Shown: positions 1 through 10,440, counted from the stretch's first letter. The stretch is DNA of 64,000 nucleotides from Chloroflexota bacterium (GCA_902810745.1 CADDYW010000002.1:62001-126000); one strand, 5' to 3'. The notes: generated from the sequence alone by a model not told the origin. A program made the numbers and translations.

Positions 1-761
1 CCCCCGATGAGCGCTGCACGATCGACCACCTGTTTCATCAGATCGAGCGGGATCTCGGGCAGTGGATGCAGCTGGCGGCGACGGTGCTGGCACAGCTCAC
101 CGGCAATGCGTCGATCGTGACGCTTCCGCGCGTTCGACAGAGTCAGCTCCGGCACCTGCAGCTCATAGCGACGCAGGATCGCGCCGCGCTGGTGGTTGCG
201 CTCCTTGGCGAAGGAACGCTGCACCAGCAGCTGCTGGTGCAGTCGCAGCCACTTCGACAGGAGGAGCTTGACGATGTCGCTCGCCGCCTGAATGCCGAAC
301 TCCGTGGCAGGTCGGCCAGCGACATCGAGCGATGGAGCGGGATGACCTCTCCTCTCGAGCGAGCGGTGCGCGATTGCGTGGTCGATCTGCTGCGACGCGC
401 GGATCGGCAGGCATTGCCGGGAATATGGTACGCTGGTGTCAGCTCCCTGATCGCGCAACCGGAGTTTGCGCGGGGGCAAAAGGCCCAGGAGATTTTGCGC
501 GTGTTCGAGCAGCCGTTCCTGGCAGTCGAGCTTGCAGACGTACTTCTGGAGCATCCCGGTGTTCGGGTCATGATTGGCGACGAGATCCCGTGGCCAGTCC
601 TGCGAAGCTGCGCGATCGTTGCGACGCGCTACGGAACGGATCGAGGGGGCGGAGCTCTCGCCGTGATCGGACCGACCCGAATGCAGTACAATCGAGCTAT
701 TGCGACAATCCAGTACGTAGGTGAAGTGGTCACTCAACTCTGGGCCGAACTGTGTGGATGA
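1..761 (+). CDS. hrcA: Heat-inducible transcription repressor HrcA (C-terminal part, 5' end outside window)
   Basis: HrcA represses class I heat-shock operons by binding CIRCE operators, and GroEL modulates it. The frame is open from base 3 with no start in the window, so the N-terminal winged helix is missing. The visible 250 or so codons match the HrcA C-terminal region, with a TIDHLFHQIER-type segment, then LTGNASIVTLPR, and ending in the typical KxSIGVIGPxRMxY-like stretch (here GGALAVIGPTRMQYNRA) before TGA at 759-761. It lies 127 bp upstream of dnaK in the same direction, the classical hrcA-(grpE)-dnaK order but with grpE absent here. I found no CIRCE sequence (TTAGCACTC/GAGTGCTAA) in the hrcA-dnaK gap, so any operator would be upstream of the window. 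Confidence 0.9.
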   Translation, partial: PDERCTIDHLFHQIERDLGQWMQLAATVLAQLTGNASIVTLPRVRQSQLRHLQLIATQDRAALVVALLGEGTLHQQLLVQSQPLRQEELDDVARRLNAELRGRSASDIERWSGMTSPLERAVRDCVVDLLRRADRQALPGIWYAGVSSLIAQPEFARGQKAQEILRVFEQPFLAVELADVLLEHPGVRVMIGDEIPWPVLRSCAIVATRYGTDRGGGALAVIGPTRMQYNRAIATIQYVGEVVTQLWAELCG

Positions 762-888
762 ATCGATCGGGTAAGGTGGCGGCACGGCGGCCTGTTGCCC
801 GATCATCCGAACCCTCGAAACCACGTGATGTTCGACTGATTCTTCTCAGAAACGAGTCCTCGATTGGGCTCAACAGCGGAGGGCATGA

Positions 889-2799
889 ATGGCAAAGGTA
901 CTAGGCATTGACCTGGGAACCACCAACTCAGTGATGGCGATCATCGAGGCCGGCGAGCCGACGGTCATCGAAAACGCGGAAGGGTCGCGGCTGACCCCCT
1001 CGGTTGTCGCGATCAATCCCAAGACCGGTGAACGCCTCGTCGGTCAGGTGGCGAAACGACAGGCGATTACGAACCCTGAGAACACGATCTATTCGATCAA
1101 ACGCTTCATGGGGCGGAAGTTCACCGATCCCGAAGTGCAACGGACGTCCAAGCTGGTTCCGTACAAGATCACCGAGGCTCCCAACGGTGACGTCCGGGTC
1201 ATCATGAACGGGAAGCCGTACGCACCGCCCGAGATCTCGGCGATGATCCTTCAGAAGATGAAGCAGGACGCCGAAGCCAAGCTCGGCGAAAAGATTACGC
1301 AGGCGGTCATTACTGTGCCCGCGTACTTCAACGACAGCCAGCGGCAGGCGACTAAGGACGCTGGAAAGATCGCTGGCCTGGAGGTCCTGCGGATCATCAA
1401 CGAGCCGACAGCTGCTGCGCTCGCCTACGGCCTGGATAAGAAGGGCAAGGAGCAGACCATCGCCGTCTACGACCTCGGCGGTGGCACGTTCGATATTTCG
1501 ATCCTGCACTTCGGCGATGGCGTCTACGAGGTGGAGTCGACCAACGGCGACACGCACCTCGGCGGCGACGACTTCGACCAGCGGGTCATGGACTGGATCT
1601 GCAACGAGTTCCGTCGGGAGAACGGCATCGATCTGCGCCAAGATCGCATGGCGCTTCAGCGGCTTAAGGAGGCTGCTGAGAAGGCGAAGATCGAGCTGTC
1701 GTCGGTGATGCAGACCGAGATCAACCTGCCGTTCATTACCGCCGATGCGTCCGGCCCGAAGCATCTGACCATGACGCTGACGCGATCCAAGCTGGAGCAG
1801 CTCGTCGGCGATCTGATCGACAAGACGGTCGAGCCGGTGCGTCAGGCGCTGCGCGATGCGAACAAGACCGCAGATCAGATCGACGAGGTCGTTCTGGTTG
1901 GCGGCCAGACGCGCATGCCAGCGGTGATCGAGAAGGTTCGGCAGCTCTTCGGGAAGGAGCCGCACAAGGGAGTGAATCCGGACGAGGTCGTGGCAGTCGG
2001 CGCGGCGGTTCAGGCGGGTGTCCTGAAGGGCGAGGTCAAGGACGTCCTGCTTCTGGACGTGACGCCGCTGACGCTTGGAATCGAGACCCTTGGCGGTGTC
2101 ATGACGCCACTGATTCCGCGCAACACGACCATTCCGACGAGTAAGAGCCAGATCTTCTCCACCGCGTCGGATAACCAGCCGTCAGTCGAAATTCACGTCC
2201 TCCAGGGCGAGCGCCCGATGGCGACCGAGAACAAGTCCATTGGGCGGTTCATTCTGGATGGGCTGCTGCCGGCGCCCCGTGGCGTCCCGCAGATCGAAGT
2301 CAAGTTTGATATCGACGCGAACGGTATCCTCAACGTCTCGGCGACGGACAAGGGGACCGGGCGCGAGCAGAGGATCACGATCACCGCGAGCTCGGGCCTG
2401 AGCAAGGAAGAGGTGGAGCGGATGGTGCGCGAGGCCGAAGCGCATGCCGAGGAGGATCGACGCCGCCGCGAGGAGGTCGAGCTGCGGAACAATGCGGACA
2501 CGCTGGCTTACACCGCCGAGAAGACGTTGCGCGAATATGGCGACAAAATTCCTGCCGACGTGAAGAGCAACGTCGAGTCGAAAGTCGCGGCGGTTCGTTC
2601 GGCGCTCCAGAGCGGAGACGTGACGACGATCCGTTCGGCGGTCAACGACCTGAACGAGGCGCTGCAGCGTGTCGGCCAATCCGTCTATGGTCAGGCCGGG
2701 ACCACCGCTGGAGCAGGCGCGGGCCCCGAGGCCGGAGCGAGCGGTGGACAGGGCGGCGGTCCAGAGGGGACGGTCGAAGGCGAATTCCGAGAGGTCTGA
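889..2799 (+). CDS. dnaK: Molecular chaperone DnaK (Hsp70)
   Basis: This is the ATP-dependent cytosolic chaperone that works with DnaJ and GrpE to fold and disaggregate proteins. The 636 residues are full length for the family. The N-terminal actin-like ATPase opens with [13 protein letters not shown] and contains the phosphate-2 loop [15 protein letters not shown] and the [11 protein letters not shown] motif. The linker [16 protein letters not shown] leads into the substrate-binding domain, followed by a helical lid and a Gly/Ala-rich tail ending EGEFREV. ATG follows AGCGGAGGGC. It follows hrcA and is not followed by dnaJ or grpE; the next gene is a lipid synthase. Co-transcription with hrcA would place it under HrcA control. 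Confidence 0.98.
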   Translation: MAKVLGIDLGTTNSVMAIIEAGEPTVIENAEGSRLTPSVVAINPKTGERLVGQVAKRQAITNPENTIYSIKRFMGRKFTDPEVQRTSKLVPYKITEAPNGDVRVIMNGKPYAPPEISAMILQKMKQDAEAKLGEKITQAVITVPAYFNDSQRQATKDAGKIAGLEVLRIINEPTAAALAYGLDKKGKEQTIAVYDLGGGTFDISILHFGDGVYEVESTNGDTHLGGDDFDQRVMDWICNEFRRENGIDLRQDRMALQRLKEAAEKAKIELSSVMQTEINLPFITADASGPKHLTMTLTRSKLEQLVGDLIDKTVEPVRQALRDANKTADQIDEVVLVGGQTRMPAVIEKVRQLFGKEPHKGVNPDEVVAVGAAVQAGVLKGEVKDVLLLDVTPLTLGIETLGGVMTPLIPRNTTIPTSKSQIFSTASDNQPSVEIHVLQGERPMATENKSIGRFILDGLLPAPRGVPQIEVKFDIDANGILNVSATDKGTGREQRITITASSGLSKEEVERMVREAEAHAEEDRRRREEVELRNNADTLAYTAEKTLREYGDKIPADVKSNVESKVAAVRSALQSGDVTTIRSAVNDLNEALQRVGQSVYGQAGTTAGAGAGPEAGASGGQGGGPEGTVEGEFREV

Positions 2800-3083
2800 G
2801 CAGGCAGTCCGCGGGCGGGCGGTGGATCTGCTCTGCCGCTGGCCTAGTCTGGCGCGGTGTGCAGACCGGCATCTGCCGGTCTGTGCACCGCGTTTTCATT
2901 GCTGCCGTCCCGCGTGGTTCGACTTCGTGTCTCGAGCGCGGAACGAACGGGTCGGCCGGGGACCCGTGCTCCGGGATGGAGAAATCGGGTGGCGAGCCGA
3001 CCGTGCCGCATCAGGTGCGATTGGTGGCATCGGCCGGGTCTCGACGGGCGGCGAGCCTCGGTCCGCGAAGAGCTGGGGGTGAC

Positions 3084-3704
3084 ATGCTTGAGGTTTTCAA
3101 ACAACCGGCACGGCGCGTCGCCGAGGCGGTCGCCGAATTCCTGGCACGAACTGGAGTAACTCCGAACGGCCTGACGCTGATCGGCTTCTTTCTCAACGTT
3201 ATCGTCGCGGCCTTTCTGGCCGGTGGCTTCCTCCGCCTGGGTGGGGTGCTGCTGCTGCTGGCGGGTGCCTTTGACACGCTGGACGGTGCCCTTGCCCGTG
3301 TCACCGGTCTCTCGTCGCGCTTCGGGGCTTTTCTCGACTCGACCCTTGACCGGTACTCCGAAGCGATTCTGCTGTTTGGCCTCTCGTTCGAGGGAATGCA
3401 GCGCGGAGACCGTACGGTCGTGCTGCTCGCGTTCGCCGTCATCATCGGATCGCTCATGGTCAGCTATTGTCGCGCCCGCGCCGAGGGCCTGAATCTGGAC
3501 TGCGAGGTCGGCATTGCTCCCCGTCCGGAGCGGGTTCTGATCCTTGGACTTGGCCTGATCGTCGGGCTAGAGATCGTCGCTCTTGCGATCCTGGCCGTGA
3601 TCACGCACGTGACGGCGGTCCAGCGAATTCTGCACGTTCGCGCTGCTACCCGGCGAGAGGTCCCTCCGACCCTCCCGGCCACTCGAACCGAATCTCCGCC
3701 GTGA
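3084..3704 (+). CDS. CDP-alcohol phosphatidyltransferase family protein
   Basis: Integral membrane enzyme transferring a phosphatidyl group from CDP-diacylglycerol to an alcohol acceptor. At 206 residues it has the expected size with about six hydrophobic segments. The family signature DG-x2-AR-x8-G-x3-D-x3-D is intact (DTLDGALARVTGLS, then GAFLDSTLDR, roughly residues 64-90). ATG at 3084 has GGGGGTG just upstream; the frame is open further 5', but that part is not conserved-looking. The acceptor (glycerol-3-phosphate, inositol phosphate or other) cannot be read from sequence; sequences like this are often annotated as PgsA or phosphatidylinositol-phosphate synthase. Its 3' end overlaps the convergent PSP1 gene by 59 bp. 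Confidence 0.88.
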   Translation: MLEVFKQPARRVAEAVAEFLARTGVTPNGLTLIGFFLNVIVAAFLAGGFLRLGGVLLLLAGAFDTLDGALARVTGLSSRFGAFLDSTLDRYSEAILLFGLSFEGMQRGDRTVVLLAFAVIIGSLMVSYCRARAEGLNLDCEVGIAPRPERVLILGLGLIVGLEIVALAILAVITHVTAVQRILHVRAATRREVPPTLPATRTESPP

Positions 3705-4110
3705 AAGCCGAGGCCAGACGGTCCCGCAGCTCCGCAAGACCAGGGGCCGGATCCCCTTCGAAGGTGAGCGTGAGACGCGCCCGGTCGAGCGACCACACCG
3801 CGTCGCGCACCGGGACGTTTTCTCCACACAGGTCCCGCACGCGTGCGAGTGCAGCCGCGTTGTCACGTGCACGCGCAGCGGCGATCTCGGGCGAGGCGGG
3901 GCCCGCGGCGATGATCCTCAAGACCGGAACACCCTCCGGTACGAAGAGAATCTGATCTTCCAGCAGGTCGACGCGGCCAACAACCGAGCCCTGGCCGGTC
4001 TCGACGAGTACCAGGTCACCCAGGGAAAGCGAAAGGCGCCGAGGGCAGGCCGCCAGGACCAGCGGATCGTTCCGGTGAAACCGCACGCCAACGAGCTGCC
4101 GGGTACTCAT
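3646..4110 (-). CDS. PSP1 (YaaT-like) domain protein
   Basis: A 154-residue protein with the PSP1 C-terminal domain fold: VGVRFHRNDPLVL opening, GDLVLVETGQG, and later the charged helix region. Longer relatives such as Bacillus YaaT help RNase Y-type processing and phosphorelay signalling; short versions are usually encoded next to holB, as here. ATG at 4110 overlaps the holB stop (ATGA), indicating translational coupling, so an upstream extension in the same frame is not used. The gene runs convergently into the phosphatidyltransferase gene and shares 59 bp with it. Function beyond the family assignment is unknown. Confidence 0.8.
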   Translation of the reverse strand: MSTRQLVGVRFHRNDPLVLAACPRRLSLSLGDLVLVETGQGSVVGRVDLLEDQILFVPEGVPVLRIIAAGPASPEIAAARARDNAAALARVRDLCGENVPVRDAVWSLDRARLTLTFEGDPAPGLAELRDRLASAFTAEIRFEWPGGSEGPLAG

Positions 4111-5153
4111 CGCACTACCGGACTGCCGACCAGAAGCGCCTCGAGGGCGAGCCGCGGGTTCACGTTGTGCAGGAGGCGCCGCGCCGCGTGGTCCAGATCC
4201 TGGAGATACTCCAGGACGGTCGACACGGATACGCGGTCGGCAAGGTGCTGGAGAGTCTCGCGCTGATCGATATTGGTGATGAGATCTGCGCACCCGTACT
4301 GCAGGAGCTGCACGTCCCACCAGAAGAGCTGCCAGAGCGCCAGCGTCCGTAACACCCTGGACTGATCGCGCGAGAACTCGCTCGCGAGCCGTTCAGCCAG
4401 GCCGAGCCGCTCGCCAAAGCTGTGGCCAAGGGTCAGATTCAGGTCGTCGATCAGCCGAGCTCGCTCCTCGAGAAGTGCAGGGTGCTGGGCAGCCTCGATC
4501 GCCCAGCCGGGACGTCCGCCAGAAAGCCGCGCGATGAGATTCGCGCGATCCGCGTCGCAGCCATAATCACGTGCCAAACCGCTTGCGATCTCCGACGGAG
4601 GAACGGGAGCAACGCGAATAACCTGGCAGCGGGAGACGACCGTTGACGGGAGGTCGACGGTTTCCGCGGCAGTCAGGACCAGGACGACCCGGCTGGGCGG
4701 CTCCTCCAGCGTCTTAAGCAGACAGTTGGCAGCCTCGAGGCTCAGACGCTCGGCAGCGGTGATGACGTAGACCTTCCAACGGGCTTCGTGCGGAGCGAGC
4801 GAGGCGTCGTGCTGAATGGCGCGAACCTGGTCGATGCCGATCATGCGCTCGGCGGCACGCGGGGAGCGAGAGGGGATCTCGATGGCCAGGCCGGCCGGCG
4901 CATCGTGGTCGGCAGCAAGCTGGATTGCCCGGACATCGGGATGGCTGGCAGCGAGGATCAGTCGGCACGGACGACAGGAGCCACACGGGGGCGACGTGCC
5001 GACGCAATCGAGACGCATCGCGAGCCAGCGTGCGAGCGTCGTCTTCCCGACGCGCGCAGGCCCGACAAAGAGATAGGCGTGACGCAGACGATCCTGCGAC
5101 ACCGCCTGATCGAGCATTCGTACGATTGGGTGATGGCCAATCAGATCTTTCAC
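4107..5153 (-). CDS. holB: DNA polymerase III subunit delta' (clamp-loader ATPase-like)
   Basis: Subunit of the replicative clamp loader. The 348-residue AAA+ protein starts MKDLIGHHPIVRML and carries Walker A GPARVGKTTLA, a zinc-binding cluster (C-x6-C-x2-C-x2-C in the CVGTSPPCGSCRPC segment), LKTLEEPP and the sensor-1 region ending in the SRC arginine-finger motif (VVSRCQVIRV). The C-terminal collar is helical. It forms an operon with the downstream PSP1 gene through an ATGA overlap, a common holB-yaaT pairing; tmk, often upstream, is not here. There is a 173-bp gap to the divergent rhodanese gene. Confidence 0.93.
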   Translation of the reverse strand: MKDLIGHHPIVRMLDQAVSQDRLRHAYLFVGPARVGKTTLARWLAMRLDCVGTSPPCGSCRPCRLILAASHPDVRAIQLAADHDAPAGLAIEIPSRSPRAAERMIGIDQVRAIQHDASLAPHEARWKVYVITAAERLSLEAANCLLKTLEEPPSRVVLVLTAAETVDLPSTVVSRCQVIRVAPVPPSEIASGLARDYGCDADRANLIARLSGGRPGWAIEAAQHPALLEERARLIDDLNLTLGHSFGERLGLAERLASEFSRDQSRVLRTLALWQLFWWDVQLLQYGCADLITNIDQRETLQHLADRVSVSTVLEYLQDLDHAARRLLHNVNPRLALEALLVGSPVVR

Positions 5154-5326
5154 GTGGCGCCCGCCTCGCTTCAGAGGTGATCAGCTATCAACAGTACCAC
5201 TCTTGCGCCGTTCCGGTCAAAACCAGTTGACAGGAATAGATTACAAAGTTGATAATGAAACTCGAATGATGGCTGCCCAGCGCGTGCTCTTGTCTGAATG
5301 GTCAGCGTGAGGAGGAAAGCTATTCT

Positions 5327-6172
5327 ATGGCGGAGACCTACGCACATCCCGAGGTTCTTGTCGAAACGTCCTGGGTCGCGGAACACCTGTCTGATCCGAG
5401 TGTCCGCCTGATCGAGGTCGACGTCGATACCGCAGCATATGACAGTGGTCACATTCCCGGCGCAGTGGGCTGGAACTGGCAGACCGACCTATCCGACCGG
5501 ATTCGGCGTGACCTGATTCCCAGGGAGAGCCTGGAGCGCTTGCTGAGTAAGGCCGGCGTGTTGCCGGAGACGACGGTCATCCTCTATGGCGATAACAATA
5601 ACTGGTTTGCCGCGTGGGCATTCTGGCAGCTCAAGATCTACGGTCACGGCGATGCGCGGCTGATGAATGGCGGGCGCAAGAAGTGGGTGGCTGAAGGACG
5701 CCCGCTCGACACGGCCGTTCCATCGTACCGCGTGACGTCCTATCGGGCGAAGGAGCCGGACTTCTCGATCAGAGCGCTCCGCGATCACGTGCTGGCTGCG
5801 ATCGGCCGGCCGGACAGTGTCCTCGTTGACGTAAGAAGCCCGAAGGAATACTCCGGAGAGTTGCTTGCGCCCGAGAACCTGCCGCAGGAAGGTGCGCAGC
5901 GCGGAGGGCACATCCCCGGAGCAGTCAATATTCCCTGGAGCCAAGCCGTCAACGACGATGGAACCTTCAAGTCGCCGCGCGAGCTGGCGGATCTGTATCA
6001 GTCCAGGGGTGTCACGCCCGACAAGGCCGTGACCGCGTATTGCCGCATCGGGGAGCGATCGTCTCATACCTGGTTCGTGCTGCGGTATCTCCTGGGCTAC
6101 CCGAAAGTCCGCAACTACGACGGCTCCTGGACCGAGTGGGGCAGTCTGGTCGGCGTCCCGATTGAGAAGTGA
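5327..6172 (+). CDS. sseA: Thiosulfate/3-mercaptopyruvate sulfurtransferase (rhodanese tandem domain)
   Basis: Transfers sulfane sulfur from thiosulfate or mercaptopyruvate to a thiophilic acceptor via a cysteine persulfide. The 281 residues hold two rhodanese domains: an inactive N-terminal one ([15 protein letters not shown], no catalytic Cys) and a C-terminal one with catalytic Cys239 in [14 protein letters not shown], the loop typical of actinobacterial and chloroflexotal thiosulfate sulfurtransferases. AGGAGG lies 11 nt before ATG, a somewhat long spacing. It is a single gene divergent from holB. Substrate preference cannot be settled; the CRIGER loop favours thiosulfate. Confidence 0.9.
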   Translation: MAETYAHPEVLVETSWVAEHLSDPSVRLIEVDVDTAAYDSGHIPGAVGWNWQTDLSDRIRRDLIPRESLERLLSKAGVLPETTVILYGDNNNWFAAWAFWQLKIYGHGDARLMNGGRKKWVAEGRPLDTAVPSYRVTSYRAKEPDFSIRALRDHVLAAIGRPDSVLVDVRSPKEYSGELLAPENLPQEGAQRGGHIPGAVNIPWSQAVNDDGTFKSPRELADLYQSRGVTPDKAVTAYCRIGERSSHTWFVLRYLLGYPKVRNYDGSWTEWGSLVGVPIEK

Positions 6173-6514
6173 TCGCCCCGGGCGACGGGGCACGCCGTGG
6201 CCGATGGCGTCGCCTTCGTCGTTCGCGCTCTGACACGACGCCGATCTTCCTCTGGCCGAGCGCGCTGGATTGGCGCGGATCCTCGCTGCTCGGCCTGCCG
6301 TCGGCTCCTGACGCATTCCCGAGGTCCGCCCTTCTCCTGGGCGCACGGCCAGCATAGCTTCCTTTGCTTTCGCTCGGCTGCTTTCCGATTCGCACGCACC
6401 TCTGCTGGAACTCCCTTGTGCCTCCGTTTCCCCCCCACGCGATTCCAGCGCTCGGTGCAATTGTTCTGGCGCCATGCTATGATGCTAAGGCCGGAGTGTG
6501 GGGAGTGTGAGAGG
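6173..6514. other. Intergenic region, no gene recognised
   Basis: A 342-bp gap between the rhodanese gene and a small orphan gene. Although frames are open through it on both strands, codon usage and translations look random. The first 30 bases (GGGCGACGGGGC region) are GC-rich without a clear hairpin plus U-run. I see no convincing promoter. Confidence 0.5.
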
Positions 6515-6961
6515 ATGAATCTGATGCGTTATACCATCGTGGGCCGCGACGGCGCGGTGAGCTTCGTCTACGATGGAAGCGTGCTTGGTCAGCTACTCGA
6601 GGCGTGCGCGACCGGGAAGTCGACGTTGATGGCCTTCCTGGATGCGACTGCCCGACGGGACCCGCGACTGCGGGAACACGTCACCTGCGGCCTCGCGGTT
6701 TTTGACGAGCACAACGCCAACGGCAACTTCGAGTCGATTCACCAGGCCATCGAGCACTTTTCCTCCGACGAGCTACCGGTGTTCCGGGTCGTCGATGACG
6801 TCACCCGTGAAGCGAGCTTGCGCCCAACTCGAACCGGCGTCATCGTCTTCAACCTCGTCGAGCGACGGATCGTGCAGATGCACAACAGCTACGACGAGGC
6901 CGTGAGCGTGCGCCAGCGGGCCCACCTTTTGCAGCGCGCGGGATGGCGGATCGTACCCTGA
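6515..6961 (+). CDS. Hypothetical protein upstream of selB
   Basis: A 148-residue soluble protein that I do not recognise. ATG at 6515 follows GTGAGAGG; the frame is open upstream but that part looks non-coding. The N-terminus [17 protein letters not shown] suggests a beta hairpin. The middle ([18 protein letters not shown]) and the C-terminal half ([20 protein letters not shown]) have the alternating hydrophobic pattern of a small alpha/beta domain, with a C-terminal RRAGWR-like tail. It ends 11 bp before selB, so the two are probably co-transcribed. No membrane segment or signal peptide. A link to selenium metabolism is only suggested by position. Confidence 0.65.
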   Translation: MNLMRYTIVGRDGAVSFVYDGSVLGQLLEACATGKSTLMAFLDATARRDPRLREHVTCGLAVFDEHNANGNFESIHQAIEHFSSDELPVFRVVDDVTREASLRPTRTGVIVFNLVERRIVQMHNSYDEAVSVRQRAHLLQRAGWRIVP

Positions 6962-6972
6962 CGAGTCTTCCG

Positions 6973-8829
6973 ATGTACGTTATCGGCACGGCGGGGCACA
7001 TCGACCACGGAAAGTCAACTCTCGTGAAGGCCCTCACCGGAATCGATCCAGATCGCCTGCGCGAAGAGAAAGAGCGCGGCATGACGATCGACCTCGGCTT
7101 CGCCTGGCTGCATCGTCCCAATGGACGTGACATCAGCATCGTCGATGTGCCCGGACACGAGCGCTTCATCAAGAATATGCTGGCCGGTGTCGGCGGGATT
7201 GACCTGGCCCTGCTGGTCGTCGCTGCCGACGAAGGGATCATGCCGCAAACCGAGGAGCACCTGGCGATCCTCGAGATTTTGCGGGTCAAGAAGGCAATCG
7301 TGGCGCTCACCAAGTGCGACCTGGTCGAGAGCGATTGGCTCGATCTCGTTCGCGCGGACGTCGAGCAGCGACTCGATCGATCGCCCCTGCGGGGAGCCCC
7401 GATCGTGCCCGTTTCTGCCCTGAGCGGTGCCGGTCTACCGGAGCTCCTGGCGACCATCGACCACGCCCTGGACGAGACGCCACCCAAGCCGAATCGTGGT
7501 AAGCCACGGCTGCCGATCGACCGGGTGTTTACGATAGCTGGATTCGGGACAGTCGTGACTGGCACGCTGATCGACGGCTCGTTGCGGGTCGGCGAGGAAC
7601 TCGAGGTTCAGCCCGGCGAGCTTCGGACGCGTGCCCGTGGCATTCAGACGCACAAGCAGAAGGTCGAGGAGGCGATGCCGGGTACGCGGGTCGCGGTGAA
7701 TCTCGCGGGACTTGCCGTGGAGGATCTGCATCGCGGACAGGTCCTCGCACAGCCCGGCTGGCTTCGACCGACGATGACGCTTGACGCGCGCATTCGAGTG
7801 ATCGCCGGTGCGCCAGCACTCACGCACAATGCTCAGGTCAGCTTCCACACCGGTAGCGCCGAGGTCATGGCGCGGGTCCGCGTCCTCGACGGGGATCTGA
7901 TCCCACCTGGCGAGGAGGGCTGGGCACAGCTCCGGCTTGCCGAGCCTGTCGCCGTGGTGAAGGGAGACCTGTTTGTCATCCGCAGTCCCAACGAAACGCT
8001 TGGCGGAGGTGAGATCGTCGAGCTGCACGCCCGCCGCCACCGGCGCCTGCAGGAGGACGTCATCCGGCGGCTGGAGGTCCTTGAGCGGGGAACACCCCAG
8101 GAGATTGTCGTACGCGCTCTCGACCGTCGGTTCGGGCGGGACCTGTCGGGACTGACCGAGGTGACGGGCTTTTCTCTCTCCGAGGTTCGCACGATCATCG
8201 GTGAACTGGAGGCGGCTGGTGCTGTCGTGTCGCTCGGGGAGGCGTATCTGCCCGCTGACCGGTACGCGTCGCTCCGGGAGGAGATTACGCAGGAGCTTGC
8301 TCAGTATCACCGACGCTACCCGTTGCGTGCAGGGATCTCACGTGAGGAGCTGAAGAGCCGTCTCGAGCTTCCGCCGCGCGAGTTTTCGGCACTGCTGGAT
8401 CATCTGGGGAGATCGGGGGCGATCGTCGTGGAGGATACGACTGTTCGGCTGCCATCTCACCAGGTGATGCTCACCGCAGAGCAGGAGGAGCGGGTCGGGA
8501 GGCTGTTGCACGAGCTCGCAGCGCAGCCGTACGCACCGCCCGCGCTGGACGATCTGGCGGCGCAGCTACAGATCGACGATGAGCTCCTGGCTGCTCTCGC
8601 GGCGCAGGGAAAGATCGTTCGGGTGAGCGAGTCGATTGCCTTCACGGCCGACGCTTTCGCCGCGCTGCGGGCGCGTATTGTCCAGTATCTCCAGGAGCGC
8701 GGCTCGATCAGCGTCGCCGAGGTGCGGGATCTTCTCAGCACGAGCCGGAAATATGCGCTCGCGCTCATGGAGTACTTCGATCAGCAACGGTTGACGCGTC
8801 GCGTTGGCGACACGCGCGTTCTCCGGTGA
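6973..8829 (+). CDS. selB: Selenocysteine-specific translation elongation factor SelB
   Basis: GTPase that delivers Sec-tRNA to recoded UGA codons by also binding a SECIS hairpin. 618 residues, the usual length. All GTPase motifs are present: [12 protein letters not shown] (G1), GMTIDLGF (G2), DVPGHERF (G3), LTKCDLV (G4), SALSG (G5). Two beta-barrel domains follow, then C-terminal winged helices (about residues 370-618) that bind mRNA in SelB. The start was set at ATG 6973 because homologues begin MYVIGTAGH; an ATG 30 bases upstream is possible. A matching tRNA-Sec lies at 26940-27037. selA and selD are not in the window. Confidence 0.95.
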   Translation: MYVIGTAGHIDHGKSTLVKALTGIDPDRLREEKERGMTIDLGFAWLHRPNGRDISIVDVPGHERFIKNMLAGVGGIDLALLVVAADEGIMPQTEEHLAILEILRVKKAIVALTKCDLVESDWLDLVRADVEQRLDRSPLRGAPIVPVSALSGAGLPELLATIDHALDETPPKPNRGKPRLPIDRVFTIAGFGTVVTGTLIDGSLRVGEELEVQPGELRTRARGIQTHKQKVEEAMPGTRVAVNLAGLAVEDLHRGQVLAQPGWLRPTMTLDARIRVIAGAPALTHNAQVSFHTGSAEVMARVRVLDGDLIPPGEEGWAQLRLAEPVAVVKGDLFVIRSPNETLGGGEIVELHARRHRRLQEDVIRRLEVLERGTPQEIVVRALDRRFGRDLSGLTEVTGFSLSEVRTIIGELEAAGAVVSLGEAYLPADRYASLREEITQELAQYHRRYPLRAGISREELKSRLELPPREFSALLDHLGRSGAIVVEDTTVRLPSHQVMLTAEQEERVGRLLHELAAQPYAPPALDDLAAQLQIDDELLAALAAQGKIVRVSESIAFTADAFAALRARIVQYLQERGSISVAEVRDLLSTSRKYALALMEYFDQQRLTRRVGDTRVLR

Positions 8830-8957
8830 TGCGCCGTTCTCGATCAAGATGTCGAGCCCAGTGTCGCCGGTTCGCTCTTTTGGGTCTGGCAGCGGAGGAC
8901 CATCGACGGTCTTCCTCGCGGGTGCATCGGATCACGTTGTGACGTCGTGGAGGGGAT

Positions 8958-10118
8958 GTGGATTTGACACGGACCGCGGTGCGCGGCTTGATTCTGGGGA
9001 CGGTGGCTGGCTTTCTGTACGTGGCGAGCCGCCGAACGACCACCGAGCCGCCACGACTGATTCAGTGGGATCGTGTACGAAAGATTGCTCGGCAGATCGC
9101 TAGTCGTGAGGACGGAGCAGCAGCTTTTCCGAGCGGGATGACCGAGAACTACCGGGCGATGGTACGTGAGAGTGTCGAGGTGATCGGCGATTACCTCGGA
9201 CAGACGCTGCCGCTGCCGCTCGAGAACGTGGACACGTTCGATCGCTCTCAGTGGGTTGACGCGAACATCTCGAGCTTCCAGCAGCTCTTCGAGCCACTCG
9301 AAGCGATGAATCGCGACGCCCTTCGGGGTGCGACGATCGGGTCCCACGTGTTCGGCGAGATCAACCAGATCGTTCTTAGCGGCCAGATTGGGATTCTCCT
9401 GGGGTATCTCGCGCGACGCGTGCTGGGCCAGTATGATACGAGCCTGCTGGGCAAGGAGCCGGTGACCACCGGCCGTTTGTATTTCGTCGAGCCCAATATC
9501 GCGGCGACCGAGGTCAAGCTCGGGCTCGACGGAACGCAGTTCCGGATGTGGATCGCCCTCCACGAGACGACCCACGCTTTCGAATTTGAGGCTCACCCGT
9601 GGTTACGCGATTACATGAACGGTCTGCTGCTCCAGTACTTCGATAGCGTGGGGCGAGACCTCGGCCACTTCGCCTTTGGATCGGGTGGGGTGACCGGCCT
9701 GGCGCAGCGGGTCTGGCAGAATCTTCCACGAACCCAGACCGCGCTGGAGCTCTTCATGACCGAGGAGCAGAAGGAGATTTTCCAGAAGCTCCAGGCGCTG
9801 ATGTGCCTTCTGGAAGGCTACAGCAACCACGTGATGGACGCTGTCGGCGAGGGCCTGCTGAGTACCTATCCGCTGATGAAGAAGCGCTTCGAGGCACGGC
9901 AGGAGCAACGTCCGCTCGGAGATCGTCTTTTCACGCGTCTCACCGGTCTCGATCTGAAACTCGAGCAGTACCGTCTCGGCGAGAAGTTCGTCAATACCCT
10001 GGTCCGACAGATGGGTATCGGCAACTTCAATCGCGTCTGGAATGATGCCTCGACCCTGCCCACGCTCGCCGAGATCTACGAGCCAGAACGATGGCTGGCG
10101 CGAACGGGAGCAGGCTAG
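8958..10118 (+). CDS. Zincin-family metallopeptidase (F420-biosynthesis-associated, zinicin_2/DUF2342 type)
   Basis: A 386-residue putative zinc metallohydrolase of the family often listed as coenzyme F420 biosynthesis-associated, common in actinobacteria and Chloroflexota. A hydrophobic N-terminal stretch (residues 8-23, GLILGTVAGFLYV) may be a membrane anchor. The zinc motif HETTH (202-206) sits in IALHETTHAFEF, with FVEPNI upstream and the conserved MCLLEGYSNHVMDAVG helix later. GTG at 8958 is preceded by GGAGGGGAT. It stands alone between selB and tRNA-Lys. No substrate is known for the family; the F420 link comes from phylogenetic co-occurrence. Confidence 0.82.
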   Translation: MDLTRTAVRGLILGTVAGFLYVASRRTTTEPPRLIQWDRVRKIARQIASREDGAAAFPSGMTENYRAMVRESVEVIGDYLGQTLPLPLENVDTFDRSQWVDANISSFQQLFEPLEAMNRDALRGATIGSHVFGEINQIVLSGQIGILLGYLARRVLGQYDTSLLGKEPVTTGRLYFVEPNIAATEVKLGLDGTQFRMWIALHETTHAFEFEAHPWLRDYMNGLLLQYFDSVGRDLGHFAFGSGGVTGLAQRVWQNLPRTQTALELFMTEEQKEIFQKLQALMCLLEGYSNHVMDAVGEGLLSTYPLMKKRFEARQEQRPLGDRLFTRLTGLDLKLEQYRLGEKFVNTLVRQMGIGNFNRVWNDASTLPTLAEIYEPERWLARTGAG

Positions 10119-10289
10119 GATCTTGGCGGGAACGTCCTGCCGTGCGCACCTGAAAGATCGCGACGCGCAATGCGCGGTCTCGGGGGATGCTCGACAGGTT
10201 GGATTGACGCGTTTGTGCAGCTCGCGTAGTGCGCTGCCTTCCGTGGTAACCTGCGCGGCACGGATGGCACAGCTCGACCCTCGCCAAAC

Positions 10290-10318
10290 TTCACATAATA
10301 TTCCGGTCGTGATATAAT
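10290..10318 (+). promoter_or_regulatory. Sigma-70-type promoter of tRNA-Lys
   Basis: TTCACA (10290-10295), 17-bp spacer, then a consensus TATAAT (10313-10318). Transcription would begin near 10325, giving a leader of about 44 nt before the tRNA. Confidence 0.75.
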
Positions 10319-10368
10319 ATACCGCTGAGGGCGCGAACGTCGGGGTGCACCGCCCGCTCCCGGACGAT

Positions 10369-10440
10369 GGGTCCGTAGCTCAATGGCAGAGCAGGCGCCT
10401 TTTAAGCGCAACGTTGCGGGTTCGACTCCTGCCGGACCCA
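10369..10440 (+). tRNA. tRNA-Lys (anticodon TTT)
   Basis: The acceptor stem GGGTCCG pairs with CGGACCC (10433-10439) and is followed by discriminator A10440; CCA is not encoded. The D arm begins TAGCTCAATGGCAGAGCA, the anticodon loop reads CTTTTAA, and the T arm is GCGGG-TTCGACT-CCTGC. The outermost anticodon-stem pair appears to be G-A. Confidence 0.93.

Noticed and set aside
762-888. CIRCE operator between hrcA and dnaK
   Set aside because: No TTAGCACTC/GAGTGCTAA pair, even allowing a couple of mismatches by eye.
928-1965. Long open frame antisense to dnaK
   Set aside because: Only the strand complement of dnaK codons; high GC keeps stops rare.
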